A stretch of 64,000 bases of DNA from Hymenobacter amundsenii (GTDB taxonomy: Bacteria; Bacteroidota; Bacteroidia; Cytophagales; Hymenobacteraceae): positions 124,001 to 188,000 of the forward strand of contig NZ_NIRR01000003.1 in the NCBI RefSeq assembly GCF_002204745.1, written 5' to 3'. The position numbers and the translations under genes are program-made. Positions 16,155-24,520 of the stretch are shown here, piece by piece. Position 1 is the first letter of the stretch. Every line of letters starts with the position of its first letter. Below the pieces are notes generated by a model. That model did not search any database. It was not told where the DNA came from and saw only the letters and a program-made list of their open reading frames with translations.

Positions 16155-17237
16155 TTAATCGGCTGCCGGGGCCGGAGTTTCCCAGGTGCCGGCGGGGTCG
16201 TAGTGCAGCTGGCCGGCTTCGATGGTGAGGGGAGCCGCCAGGTTGTTGTGGTAGAGCTGCCCCGTGCCCAGCCCCTGAGCAAAGCCCGGCCGGGCGCAGG
16301 AGCCGGCCAACTGGCTGATGGCGTTCAGGCCCACGTTCGATTCCAGCGCCGAGGTAAGCCACCAGCCCAGCCCGTGGCGGTCGGCCAGCGCGGCCCACTC
16401 GGCACTAGCCGCCAGGCCGCCGAGCAGCGTGGGCTTGAGCACGAGGTAGGCCGGCTGCACCCGTTCGAGCAGCTCGTGCTGGCGGGCCGGGTCAGGCAGG
16501 CCAATCAGTTCCTCATCGAGGGCCACCGGCACGGGCGAGTGGCGGCAGACCTCGGCCATGGCGGCCCACTGCCCGGCTGCGATGGGCTGCTCGATGGAGT
16601 GCAGGTCGAAACGGGCCAGCTGGTCGAGCTTGCCCAGGGCTTCGGCCGGCGCGAAGGCCCCGTTGGCATCTACCCGCAGCGTGAGGCGCTCGGGCCCGGC
16701 CTGGGCCCGGATATCGGCCAGAATGCGCAGCTCGGTGGCAAAGTCGAGGCTCCCGATCTTCAATTTCAGGCAGTCGTAGCCGGCGGCGAGCTTCTGCTCA
16801 ATCTGCTCGCGCATAAACGCGGCGTCGCCCATCCACACCAGCCCGTTGATGGGCACGCCCGCTTCGCCCCGGCTGAACGCGTTGTCGTAGAGTTGGCGGC
16901 GAGCCCCATGCTGGTAGTCGAGGGCGGCGGTTTCGAGGGCGAAGCGCAGTGCCGGCCACTCGGTCCCAACCAGGGCGGCGGCTTCCTCGGGCAACAGATC
17001 GCGGAGCTGGCGGCGGTTGAATTCGCGCACGAACCCCTCCACGGTGGCCGCGAAATCGGGCCGGTGGTCGGGGCTTAGGCCAGCAAGCGGGGCCGCTTCG
17101 CCCCAGCCGGCCCGGCCGGGCTCGTCGGGGTTGTAGAGCAGTAGATAGTGGGCCAGGTGCTCGGTGAGGGCCCCGCGAGAAGTGCGGGCCGGGAAGTTGA
17201 AGCGCAGCGCGCGGTGGGAATAGCGCAGTTGGAGCAT
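16155..17237 (-). CDS. menC: o-Succinylbenzoate synthase
   Basis: This enolase-superfamily enzyme dehydrates SHCHC to o-succinylbenzoate in menaquinone synthesis. The 360-residue chain shows the full catalytic set: Lys158 and Lys160 in LKLKIG, the metal ligands Asp190 (RVDANGAF), Glu216 (SIEQPI) and Asp241 (ALDEE), and Lys268 in LVLKPTLLGG. The C-terminal SALESNVGLNAI segment is also typical. Dipeptide epimerases share the fold, but the spacing and the two-Lys motif here match MenC. Other men genes are not nearby. The protease gene lies directly downstream. Confidence 0.92.
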   Translation of the reverse strand: MLQLRYSHRALRFNFPARTSRGALTEHLAHYLLLYNPDEPGRAGWGEAAPLAGLSPDHRPDFAATVEGFVREFNRRQLRDLLPEEAAALVGTEWPALRFALETAALDYQHGARRQLYDNAFSRGEAGVPINGLVWMGDAAFMREQIEQKLAAGYDCLKLKIGSLDFATELRILADIRAQAGPERLTLRVDANGAFAPAEALGKLDQLARFDLHSIEQPIAAGQWAAMAEVCRHSPVPVALDEELIGLPDPARQHELLERVQPAYLVLKPTLLGGLAASAEWAALADRHGLGWWLTSALESNVGLNAISQLAGSCARPGFAQGLGTGQLYHNNLAAPLTIEAGQLHYDPAGTWETPAPAAD

Positions 17238-17309
17238 AGGAAGCAGTAGCAGGGCAGAACCACAAACGGAGCGGAGAGGGCAATATACGGCCTGAACCGC
17301 TAACGCAAA

Positions 17310-17347
17310 CGCCGCCTTCCGACCGGAAATCCGGCCTGGAGGCGGCG
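17310..17347 (-). terminator. Terminator after the KGG protein gene
   Basis: Outer arms CGCCGCC and GGCGGCG with an inner CCGG pairing form a GC-rich hairpin about 55 bp past the stop at 17403. Confidence 0.6.
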
Positions 17348-17402
17348 TAGTTCAGGGAGCAGGACCAGCCGTGGCCAGCCCTACCCTTCTATCCAACGGT
17401 GG

Positions 17403-17654
17403 CTATTCGGCAGCATTATCTTTGGGGGTGCTACCCCGGCTGGCCTGACCGCCCTTACGGCCGGCGGCCCGGGCTTCTTCGGAGGTGAAGCGGTGACCAC
17501 GCCCACTCAGGTGCGAGGCCCGGCCACCCTCGCTGGCAATGCGGCGCTGGGTGGCGGGGTCCATGGCGGCAAAGCCACGCGGACGTTTGGTTACAACTTT
17601 CTCGGGGGCGGCAGTGCCGCGCTGGTTGGACTGCTGGTTGGAGTTGGAATTCAT
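17403..17654 (-). CDS. KGG-motif general stress protein
   Basis: The start at 17654 gives 83 residues. After an Asn/Gln-rich lead the protein carries ARGINE- and Gly-rich repeats of the KGG type: RRIASEGGRASH and RAAGRKGGQASRG, with FTSEEAR between. Con-10, GsiB and related hydrophilic stress proteins use the same repeat. They are disordered and are induced by desiccation or general stress. The protein is cytosolic and monocistronic. Function is from family knowledge only. Confidence 0.82.
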   Translation of the reverse strand: MNSNSNQQSNQRGTAAPEKVVTKRPRGFAAMDPATQRRIASEGGRASHLSGRGHRFTSEEARAAGRKGGQASRGSTPKDNAAE

Positions 17655-17960
17655 GATAGTGGCGGAAAGGGTTGGTAGATGAACGGTTGCGAGAACGAAG
17701 CCCGGCCGGGCAGCAACCAATAGTTTAGTCCGGACCGAACGTGCTTCCGCTACGATCAATAGCCACCTTGCAGCTAGCCAAAACTAGTTTTATGATACCT
17801 TGGATCTATAAAATACCAACTTCTACGGAGGAGATCGTCCGTATAATTACGGAGCCGATTCGGTAAACCCGTAGCGGTCCGGCTACCCACGCCGCGCCGA
17901 AAACTACGGGCCTGATTTGCCGTTACATGGGTACCTTTCGGCTTCTCATCCCTCTCTATA
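17655..17960. other. Intergenic region between divergent genes
   Basis: About 306 bp, visibly AT-richer in the middle (around 17760-17860). It should hold the promoters of the KGG gene and egtB. The nearest match to a -7 box for egtB is TACCTTTC at 17931-17938, which departs from TAnnTTTG at its last base. No other structure was seen. Confidence 0.4.
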
Positions 17961-19262
17961 ATGACTATTGCTTCCGTTTCGCTGCCTGCCCCCGCCTCCT
18001 TCGTTGCGCCTGCCCCAACGGTCCGTTTTGCCACCGTGCGCGAGCAGTCGGTGGCCCTGTGCCGCCCGCTGCTGCCCGAAGACACGGTGATGCAGCCCAT
18101 GCTCGATGTGAGCCCGCCCAAGTGGCACCTGGCCCACACCACCTGGTTTTGGGAGATGATGCTGCTGCGTGAATACCAGCCTGGCTACACCGTTTTTCAT
18201 CCCGACTACGCCTTCCTGTTCAACTCCTATTACAACTCCCTGGGTTCGCGCGTCAACCGGGCCGACCGGGGCACCCTCTCGCGCCCGCCACTAGCCGACG
18301 TGTATGCCTACCGCGCGGCCGTGGATGCAGCCATGCAGCAGCTGCTCGACCAAGCCGCGGACACGCTGCCGCCGTTGTTCTGGGAGCTGTTTGAGCTGGG
18401 CCTCCAGCACGAGCAGCAACACCAGGAGCTGCTGGCCACCGACATCAAGTACATCCTCAGTACCAGTCCCCTGGCCCCGGCTTACTTTAATGAAGAATTG
18501 AAAATTAAAACCGCGGCGGCGCCTCAAGCAACCTGGCTGCCGGTTTCGGGCGGAATGCACCGGCTGGGCTTTGCGGGCGAAGGGTTCTGCTTTGATAACG
18601 AGCTGCCACGACACGACACCTACGTGGCCGATTTCGAGCTGCAGAACCGGCTGGTGACCAACGCCGAATACCTCGAATTTATGGCGGCCGGCGGCTACAC
18701 CGATTTCCGCTACTGGCTAGGCGAAGGCTGGGATTTGGCCCAGGAGCAGGGCTGGCAGGCGCCGCTGTACTGGGTGCAGCACGAGGGCCAGTGGCACCGC
18801 TTTACCCACTACGGCCTGCAACCCGTAAATCTGGCCGCCCCGGTTACGCACGTGAGCTTTTACGAGGCCGATGCCTACGCCCAATGGCAGGGGGCGCGCC
18901 TGCCCACCGAGCAGGAGTGGGAAATTGCCGCCCGCCAGTTCCGGCCTGACCCGGCCGCTGGTACGTTCCTGGAAAGCGGCCAGCTCGACCCCCAGCCCCT
19001 GCCCGCCAACGCCGACCCCACCCAGTGCCACCAGCTGCTCGGCGACGCCTGGGAATGGACCCACTCGGCCTACCACCCCTATCCCGGCTACCAACGCGCC
19101 GCCGGGGCGCTGGGCGAATACAACGGCAAGTTTATGGTGAGCCAGCTGGTGCTGCGCGGGGGCTCCTGCGCCACGCCCGAAAGCCATATCCGCCTCACCT
19201 ACCGCAACTTCTTCCACCCCGATAAACGCTGGCAGTTCACGGGTATCCGATTGGCCCGGTAG
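17961..19262 (+). CDS. egtB: Ergothioneine biosynthesis protein EgtB (sulfoxide synthase)
   Basis: The 433-residue protein joins an N-terminal DinB-like helical domain with a C-terminal FGE-sulfatase domain. The iron motif HxxxHxE is His150, His154 and Glu156 (LQHEQQHQE), with a third His in KWHLAHTTWFWE (56 or 59). The C-terminal block LRGGSCATPESHIRLTYRNF is the usual sulfoxide synthase ending. The enzyme makes the carbon-sulfur bond between hercynine and a thiol donor (gamma-glutamylcysteine or cysteine) using oxygen. egtD follows 108 bp behind, which strengthens the assignment over other DinB/FGE proteins. Confidence 0.93.
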   Translation: MTIASVSLPAPASFVAPAPTVRFATVREQSVALCRPLLPEDTVMQPMLDVSPPKWHLAHTTWFWEMMLLREYQPGYTVFHPDYAFLFNSYYNSLGSRVNRADRGTLSRPPLADVYAYRAAVDAAMQQLLDQAADTLPPLFWELFELGLQHEQQHQELLATDIKYILSTSPLAPAYFNEELKIKTAAAPQATWLPVSGGMHRLGFAGEGFCFDNELPRHDTYVADFELQNRLVTNAEYLEFMAAGGYTDFRYWLGEGWDLAQEQGWQAPLYWVQHEGQWHRFTHYGLQPVNLAAPVTHVSFYEADAYAQWQGARLPTEQEWEIAARQFRPDPAAGTFLESGQLDPQPLPANADPTQCHQLLGDAWEWTHSAYHPYPGYQRAAGALGEYNGKFMVSQLVLRGGSCATPESHIRLTYRNFFHPDKRWQFTGIRLAR

Positions 19263-19370
19263 TTTCGGCGGCGGCTGACGGCGCTTCTGCGCTTTTGCCG
19301 GGCCTTGTGCCAACCCAACCTTACGGCCCCGGTGGGGTTGTTGCTTTTCTTTGCTACCATATTGCCACTT

Positions 19371-20387
19371 ATGCCCCTGAGTTCACCTGCCTCCGCCCCT
19401 GCTGCCCCCACTACTCCCACCGCCGAAAGCCCCGACCCCAATTCGTTTCTGCGTCAGCACGTACGCGAGGGACTCCAACGGCCGTTTAAGGCGCTATCGT
19501 CGATGTATTTCTACGATGACGAGGGCAGCCGGCTGTTTCAGCAGATTATGGCGCTGCCCGAGTACTACCCCACCCGCACCGAGTTTGCGCTGCTCGAACA
19601 GCACCGGGCCGCCATCAGCCGGGCCCTGCGGCCCCAAGACCAGGAAGAGCCGTTTTTCCTGCTTGAACTAGGGGCTGGCGACGGGCTCAAAACCAAGATT
19701 CTGTTGCGCGAGCTGCTCGAAACCAATGCGCAGTTCACCTACGTGCCGGTCGATATTTCGGCGGCGGCCCTCGAAGGACTTTCGGCCAGCCTGCGCGCCG
19801 AGCTACCCGCATTGCGCGTGGAGCCCGTAGTAGCCGATTATGGCGACGCGCTGCGCCTGATGGCCGCGCGACCGGGCCGCAAAGCAGTGTTGTTTCTGGG
19901 CTCCAACATCGGCAACTTCCTGCCCGAAGAGCGCCATCAATTCCTCCTTAACCTAGCCCAGCCCCTCACCCCCGACGACCGGCTACTTATTGGCCTCGAC
20001 TTGCAGAAAGACCCGCGCCAGATCCGGGCCGCCTACGACGATACGCAAGGCATTACGGCCGCCTTCAACTTCAACCTGCTGCACCGCCTCAACCGGGAGC
20101 TGGGCGCCAACTTCGACCTCGACTCCTGGCAACACTACACCGACTACGACCCACTGACCGGGGCCGTGCGCTCGTTCCTCGTCAGCACCCGCGCCCAAAC
20201 CGTGCGTTTCGCCGAGCTGGACTGGGCAGTTGACTTTCGGGCCTGGGAGATGATTCATACCGAAAACTCCTACAAGTTCACCCGCCACAGCATCGAGGAG
20301 GTGGCCCAGCAAGCCGGCCTGCAAGTGGCCGAGTACTTCACCGATGAACAGAACTTCTTCGCCGACGCCTTACTGGCCAAGAAGTGA
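19371..20387 (+). CDS. egtD: L-histidine N-alpha-methyltransferase
   Basis: The start at 19371 (MPLSSPASAP) is preferred; the upstream frame only adds a hydrophobic stretch. The 338-residue enzyme trimethylates histidine to hercynine with S-adenosylmethionine. Marks are YFYDDEGSRLFQQIMALPEY near 46-65, the cofactor loop LELGAGDGLKT near 98-108, LGSNIGNF, and the C-terminal ENSYKFTRHSIEEV. The order egtB-egtD is the minimal ergothioneine pair in many bacteria. Its stop codon lies inside a tandem GAAGTGA repeat (20381-20405). Confidence 0.93.
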   Translation: MPLSSPASAPAAPTTPTAESPDPNSFLRQHVREGLQRPFKALSSMYFYDDEGSRLFQQIMALPEYYPTRTEFALLEQHRAAISRALRPQDQEEPFFLLELGAGDGLKTKILLRELLETNAQFTYVPVDISAAALEGLSASLRAELPALRVEPVVADYGDALRLMAARPGRKAVLFLGSNIGNFLPEERHQFLLNLAQPLTPDDRLLIGLDLQKDPRQIRAAYDDTQGITAAFNFNLLHRLNRELGANFDLDSWQHYTDYDPLTGAVRSFLVSTRAQTVRFAELDWAVDFRAWEMIHTENSYKFTRHSIEEVAQQAGLQVAEYFTDEQNFFADALLAKK

Positions 20388-20405
20388 GAAGTGAGAAGTG
20401 AGAAG
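20381..20405. repeat. Tandem heptamer GAAGTGA, three copies
   Basis: Three direct copies of GAAGTGA and a partial fourth span the stop codon of egtD. The same unit occurs in the palindromes at 1674-1732 and 7537-7625, also next to stop codons. Confidence 0.7.
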
Positions 20406-20429
20406 CGGTACGCGAACTGGACTAAAAAG

Positions 20430-20539
20430 GAACGTCATGCTGAGCGAAGCCGGAGGCGAAGTCGAAGCATCTCTACCGTTTCGTTGGATGGCTCAGTCGA
20501 AGCATCTCTACTGCTTCGGCTGAGCTCAGCATGACGTTC
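20430..20539. repeat. Dispersed inverted repeat, GTCATGCTGAGC family
   Basis: Outer arms GAACGTCATGCTGAGC (20430-20445) and its complement (20524-20539) are perfect. Inside, the unit GTCGAAGCATCTCTAC occurs twice in direct orientation. It lies between egtD and the broken aminotransferase gene. Confidence 0.85.
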
Positions 20540-20625
20540 ACCTAAGTTTCAAACGACTTCCTAAACAGCTTCTTCTATTTATTCGCAGAAACCGGCTTTC
20601 AAAAAGGCGCATTCCTAGCTCATTA

Positions 20626-21689
20626 ATGGATATTTCCCTTGCTTCTGGTTACGGTAACTTTGCCGTGCCAGCCGTGGCGGCCGAAGCGGCGGCCCGTAGC
20701 CTGCGCACGCCGACGCTCGAAGTGCTGCCCGCCGCTGGTTCCGAGGCCCTGAGGACGGCGCTGGCCGGCCTGGCCCGCGGCGCCGAAAACGTGGTGATTA
20801 CGCCCGGGGCAAAGGCCGCCCTGTTTGCCCTGCTGCAAACGGTGCTCCGCCCCGGCGACGAGGTGCTGATGCCCACACCGAACTGGTTCGGCTTCGCAGA
20901 ACTGGTGGAGCGGGCCGGCGGCATCCTCCGGGCCTTGCCCCTCGACCCGGCCGACGACTACACCCTAAACCCTGCCCAACTGCGGGCCGCCGTTGGGCCC
21001 CGGACCCGGGTGCTGCTGTTCTCCAACCCCGGCAACCCCACCGGCCGCCTCTACGGCCGGGCCGAATTGGCCGGCTGGCTCACTGTGACCCACGATTTTC
21101 CGGACCTATTCGTGCTCAGCGATGAGATTTACAACCTCATCAACTTCACCCCCGAGCCCACCCCCTCGTTGCTCGATTTCCCCGACCCCCACAACCAACA
21201 CCTGGTTGTGAACGGGTTTAGCAAGTCGTTGGCTCTTATTGGCTGGGGCATTGGTTACCTCGTAGCTCCGACCGCCGTGGCCCGGGCCTGCGCCAACTGG
21301 CAGCACGCCACCGGCTGCGCCGTGCCGACCCCCACCCAGGCGCGGCTTTGGCCGTAACAACGGCCGCACCCGCCGTAGCAACCGCCCTGCTGGCCCAGCT
21401 GCAGCCCACCCGCGCCTACCTGCTCGATTTTCTGGCCGCCTTGCCCGGTGTGCCTCCCTCCCACCCCACGGCCACCTACTACGCCTTCCCCGACCTGCGG
21501 GCTCACCTGCGCCCCGACCTGCCACCTGCCGAAGCCTCAGCCGAACTGATGGCCCGCCTGGCCCAGGCCGGCGTACTAGGCGTCGATGGCGCCGGCTGCG
21601 ACGCCCCCGGCTTCACCCGCCTCTCTTACGCTCTACCCGAAGCCGATTTGGCCTTGGCTTGTGAGCGGATGGAGCAGGTGCTGCGGTGA
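20626..21689 (+). pseudogene. Class I/II PLP aminotransferase split by one frameshift
   Basis: The first frame (20626-21357) and the second (about 21340-21689) together form one fold-type I aminotransferase of about 354 residues. The first part has VITPGAKAALFALL, FSNPGNPTGRLYG, LSDEIYNLI and the Schiff-base Lys in NGFSKSLALIGW. The second part has the C-terminal small domain (YYAFPDLRAHL to LSYALPEADL). One base lost at 21339-21345 accounts for the shift: adding a G makes the two parts read through as PTQAAALAVTT. It is close to the AspC-like subgroup. The natural substrate is unknown. Confidence 0.82.
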
Positions 21690-21728
21690 CACGGTGGTAG
21701 GAACTCCGCAAAGGCAGGTCGTGAGCTT

Positions 21729-21755
21729 GTAGCGCGAGCTGGAGCTTCGCGCTAC
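21729..21755. repeat. Short hairpin of the CGCGAAGCTTCGCG-like repeat family
   Basis: Arms GTAGCGCGA and TCGCGCTAC enclose GCTGGAGCT. It is a short member of the second dispersed palindrome family. Confidence 0.6.
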
Positions 21756-21776
21756 CTCCGCTTTGCGTAAGTCTTG

Positions 21777-21806
21777 GGTGAGTGAGCGAAAAGAACGTCA
21801 CTCACC
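21777..21806. repeat. Hairpin before the MATE gene promoter
   Basis: Arms GGTGAGTGA and TCACTCACC are perfect complements with a 12-base loop. It ends 11 bases before the TACCTTTG box. Confidence 0.5.
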
Positions 21807-21817
21807 GCGGCGGCGCG

Positions 21818-21825
21818 TACCTTTG
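21818..21825 (+). promoter_or_regulatory. -7 box TACCTTTG for the MATE gene
   Basis: The box ends 22 bases before the ATG at 21848 and supports that start. Confidence 0.6.
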
Positions 21826-21847
21826 CGGCTTCGATTTGCCTGCTGCC

Positions 21848-23218
21848 ATGTACCCTCTCACGTTTCGCGCCCACCTCAAACCCACGCTCAACCTGGCGTA
21901 TCCGGTTATGCTCAGCCAGCTGGGGCACGTGCTCGTGAACGTGGTGGACAGCATGGTGGTGGGCCAGACGGGCAAGATTCCGCTGGCGGCCGTGTCGCTG
22001 AGCGTGAGCGTGAGTACGGTGGTGATGGTGCTGGGCTTGGGCCTCACGATGGGTATTACGCCCCTGGTAGCCGCCGCCGACGGCCGCAACGATGTGGCCG
22101 CCAACGGCCGCCTGCTCGTGAACGGGGTGGGTCTGAGCGCAGTGGCCGGCCTGCTGCTGGCGGCCCTGGGCCTGCTCGTGCCGCTGGCGCTGCCCTACTT
22201 GGGGCAACCCGCACCGGTGGTAGCCCTGGCGGCGCCCTGGGTGCGGGTGCTGTTCCTGTCGTTCTTCCCGCTGATGATTTTTCAGGGCTTCAAGCAGTTC
22301 GCCGAGGGCCTGGGCCTTACCCGCCAGGCCATGCTGCTCTCGGTGCAGGCCAACGTGCTCAACGCCGTGCTCTGTTACGGGCTGGTTTTTGGCAAGTTTG
22401 GGCTGCCGAATATGGGCATGATGGGCGCGGCTTGGGCTACGCTGGTGGCCCGGGTGCTGATGGCCGTTATGATGGCGGCTTACGTGCTGCGCGCCCGCCG
22501 CCTGAGCCCCTACCGCGAGGCTGCTGCCCACCAGTTGCGTCCCGACGCGGCCGGCCTGCGCCGCCTGCTGAATCTGGGCACTCCCATCGGCGTGCAGATG
22601 ACCTTCGAGATGGGTGCGTTCAGCTTCTCGGCCATCATGATTGGCTGGCTGGGCACCACTCAGCTGGCTGCCCACCAGATTGCCATCAATGTGGCCTCCG
22701 TCACCTATATGGCCGCCAGCGGCATTGGGGCGGCAGCTACCATTCGGGTAGGCAAGTACTACGGGGCCCACGACGCGCCCGGCGCCCGGAAGGCCGGGAT
22801 GATGGCTTACCTGCTCACCTTCGGATTCATGAGCCTGACGGGGGTGGTGCTGGTGCTGATGCGCCACCGCCTGCCCTTCTACTACAACCACGATCCGGCC
22901 GTGGTGGCCCAGGCGGCCACGCTGCTGCTGATAGCCGCCGCGTTCCAGATTTCCGACGGCCTGCAGGTGGTGGGCCTGGGAGCACTACGCGGGTTCGAGG
23001 ACGTAAAGGTGCCTTCGATTGTGGCGCTGCTGGCTTATTGGGCCGTGGCCTTGCCTCTGGGTTACGTGTTGGCCTTCTGGCTGAAGTGGGGCGCAGTGGG
23101 CGTGTGGCTGGGGCTGCTTACGGGCCTCACGCTGGTAGCCGGCGTGCTGCTGCTACGCTTCCATCGTTGGCCGCTGGAAGCTCCGTCGGCGTCCGTCCCC
23201 GCGTTGGCCACGCGCTAG
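21848..23218 (+). CDS. MATE family multidrug efflux transporter
   Basis: The start at 21848 (MYPLTFRAHLKPT) is favoured by the promoter box just upstream. The 456-residue inner-membrane protein has about twelve hydrophobic segments. It opens with LAYPVMLSQLGHVLVNVVDSM, the usual MATE helix 1, and contains the internal repeat KPTLNL / FQISDGLQVVGLGALRGF of NorM-type pumps. These exchange drugs or cationic toxins for sodium or protons. The substrate is not predictable. It is followed by a DUF922 gene on the same strand after 93 bp. Confidence 0.93.
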   Translation: MYPLTFRAHLKPTLNLAYPVMLSQLGHVLVNVVDSMVVGQTGKIPLAAVSLSVSVSTVVMVLGLGLTMGITPLVAAADGRNDVAANGRLLVNGVGLSAVAGLLLAALGLLVPLALPYLGQPAPVVALAAPWVRVLFLSFFPLMIFQGFKQFAEGLGLTRQAMLLSVQANVLNAVLCYGLVFGKFGLPNMGMMGAAWATLVARVLMAVMMAAYVLRARRLSPYREAAAHQLRPDAAGLRRLLNLGTPIGVQMTFEMGAFSFSAIMIGWLGTTQLAAHQIAINVASVTYMAASGIGAAATIRVGKYYGAHDAPGARKAGMMAYLLTFGFMSLTGVVLVLMRHRLPFYYNHDPAVVAQAATLLLIAAAFQISDGLQVVGLGALRGFEDVKVPSIVALLAYWAVALPLGYVLAFWLKWGAVGVWLGLLTGLTLVAGVLLLRFHRWPLEAPSASVPALATR

Positions 23219-23311
23219 ACCGGGAACCGACTGGCCCGCTTTTCGCGTAGTTTAGGCTTCGGGCCGGACTGCTGCCGGCTTCGTGGTTTATTATCTCTAT
23301 TAACTGGCTGA

Positions 23312-23866
23312 ATGCTGTTTACTGCCCCTTTCTGGCTTTTGAGCCTGCTATTGCCGACAGGTTCGGTGCCTGCCGCCGCCCAGGTGACGCCCCCGGCCCC
23401 CAAAATCGTTTGGAGTGCTGCCCGCGTCCTCACCTGGGATGATTTCAAGGCCCGGCCCAACACCGACCGCCTGGAGGCACTTACCTCGTCGAGCATCGAT
23501 GCCAATATTGGCTGCACTGATTATCAATTCTCTGGCAAGGTGCAGGCCACGTTTACGCCCTCCGAGTCGTGGGTGCGCAATGCTACGCGTGCTTCGCCGG
23601 CCCTGCTGCGCCACGAGCAGCTGCACTTCGACCTGACCGAAGTGCACACCCGCCTGCTGCGCCAGAAGCTCACGCTGATTAAGTTCGACTGCGAACATCT
23701 GCAACCGGCCTTCAATAACCTCACGAAAGTGGCCTTCCTGACCTGGCAGCGCGATGAGGCCCGCTACGACGGGGAAACTAACCACGGCCTCAACGCGGCC
23801 AAGCAGCAGGAGTGGGATCAGAAAACCCAGCAGCGCCTTAAGGATTTGGCCTCCTTTGCCGAGTAA
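23312..23866 (+). CDS. DUF922 domain secreted protein, putative metalloprotease
   Basis: A 184-residue protein with a signal peptide cut near PAAAQ. The mature part carries a zinc-type HExxH motif, HEQLHF at about residue 104, preceded by TRASPALLR and followed by LTEVHTRLLRQ, as in the DUF922 family annotated as predicted zinc peptidases. The N-terminal part of the domain has WSAARVLTWDDFKARP. A periplasmic location is expected. The catalytic function of this family is not proven. Confidence 0.82.
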   Translation: MLFTAPFWLLSLLLPTGSVPAAAQVTPPAPKIVWSAARVLTWDDFKARPNTDRLEALTSSSIDANIGCTDYQFSGKVQATFTPSESWVRNATRASPALLRHEQLHFDLTEVHTRLLRQKLTLIKFDCEHLQPAFNNLTKVAFLTWQRDEARYDGETNHGLNAAKQQEWDQKTQQRLKDLASFAE

Positions 23867-23984
23867 GCTGAGATGGGGCGTTTAATGTTCAACTGGCCCT
23901 GAGATAACGCCGCTAGCGCCGCCAGCTTTCCCCGCGCCGCCTAAACGTCAAACGTCCCGTTTCACCACCGCACCATTTTGCCTC

Positions 23985-24317
23985 ATGATTACCTGGGAAG
24001 ATTTTGAACTGGTTGATATCCGGGTGGGCACTGTTGTGGAGGCCCGCGAGTTTCCGGCGGCGCGGAAGCCGGCCTACCAACTTCTCATCGATCTGGGTCC
24101 GGAAATCGGGCTGAAGAAATCCAGCGCCCAGATCACCCACCACTACCAACCCGCCGACTTGGTAGGCCAGCAGGTGTTGTGCGTGGTCAACTTTCCACCC
24201 AAACAAATCGGCCCTTTCCGCTCCGAAGTGCTCGTGACCGGCGCCCCCGATGCCGCCGGCCACATCGTGCTGGCCACTGTGGCCACGCCCCTGCCCAACG
24301 GCAGCCGGCTGGCCTGA
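23985..24317 (+). CDS. csaA: tRNA-binding protein CsaA
   Basis: This 110-residue protein is a stand-alone OB-fold tRNA-binding domain. Matches to CsaA are the opening [15 protein letters not shown], the central [30 protein letters not shown] and the closing LPNGSRL. CsaA proteins are dimers that bind tRNA and have been described as secretion-associated chaperones. Length is that of the family. It is separated from neighbours by more than 100 bp on both sides. Confidence 0.9.
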   Translation: MITWEDFELVDIRVGTVVEAREFPAARKPAYQLLIDLGPEIGLKKSSAQITHHYQPADLVGQQVLCVVNFPPKQIGPFRSEVLVTGAPDAAGHIVLATVATPLPNGSRLA

Positions 24318-24320
24318 GCT

Positions 24321-24518
24321 GGTGAATGAGCGAATGAGTGAGTAATTGGATACGGGCCGCTACGATAGGGTAGCCGTGGGTACTCGGGCGCGGCGGTGGT
24401 CGCAGTTGCTGGCTGGCCCCCAACGATAGCAAAGCCAGTTGAGGTGGCGAATGCAGCAAATGGCGTTTCTTTGCCCCTACTCCACCGATTCACTCATTCA
24501 CTTATTCGCCCATTCGCT
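24321..24518. repeat. Imperfect inverted repeat built of GAATGAGT-like units
   Basis: The left side (24321-24345) reads GGTGAATGAGCGAATGAGTG. The right side (24483-24518) is an imperfect complement. They bracket about 140 bp without a gene, between csaA and the BatA-like gene. The same heptad-like units flank the coaD promoter region. Confidence 0.55.
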
Positions 24519-24520
24519 TC

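Noticed and set aside
16102-16398. N-terminal extension of the aspartyl protease frame
   Set aside because: It overlaps menC on the same strand and reads as Arg/Gly/Pro-rich out-of-frame sequence. A signal peptide begins at 16101.
20651-20658. TAACTTTG match to the -7 box
   Set aside because: It lies inside the aminotransferase coding sequence, after the start codon, so it is probably chance.
21752-22891. Long minus-strand frame rich in His and Gln opposite the MATE gene
   Set aside because: Its composition is that of an antisense shadow in GC-rich DNA and the plus-strand MATE gene has clear helices and motifs. The same holds for many long antisense frames, such as 8663-7641, 41311-42189 and 51676-53412.
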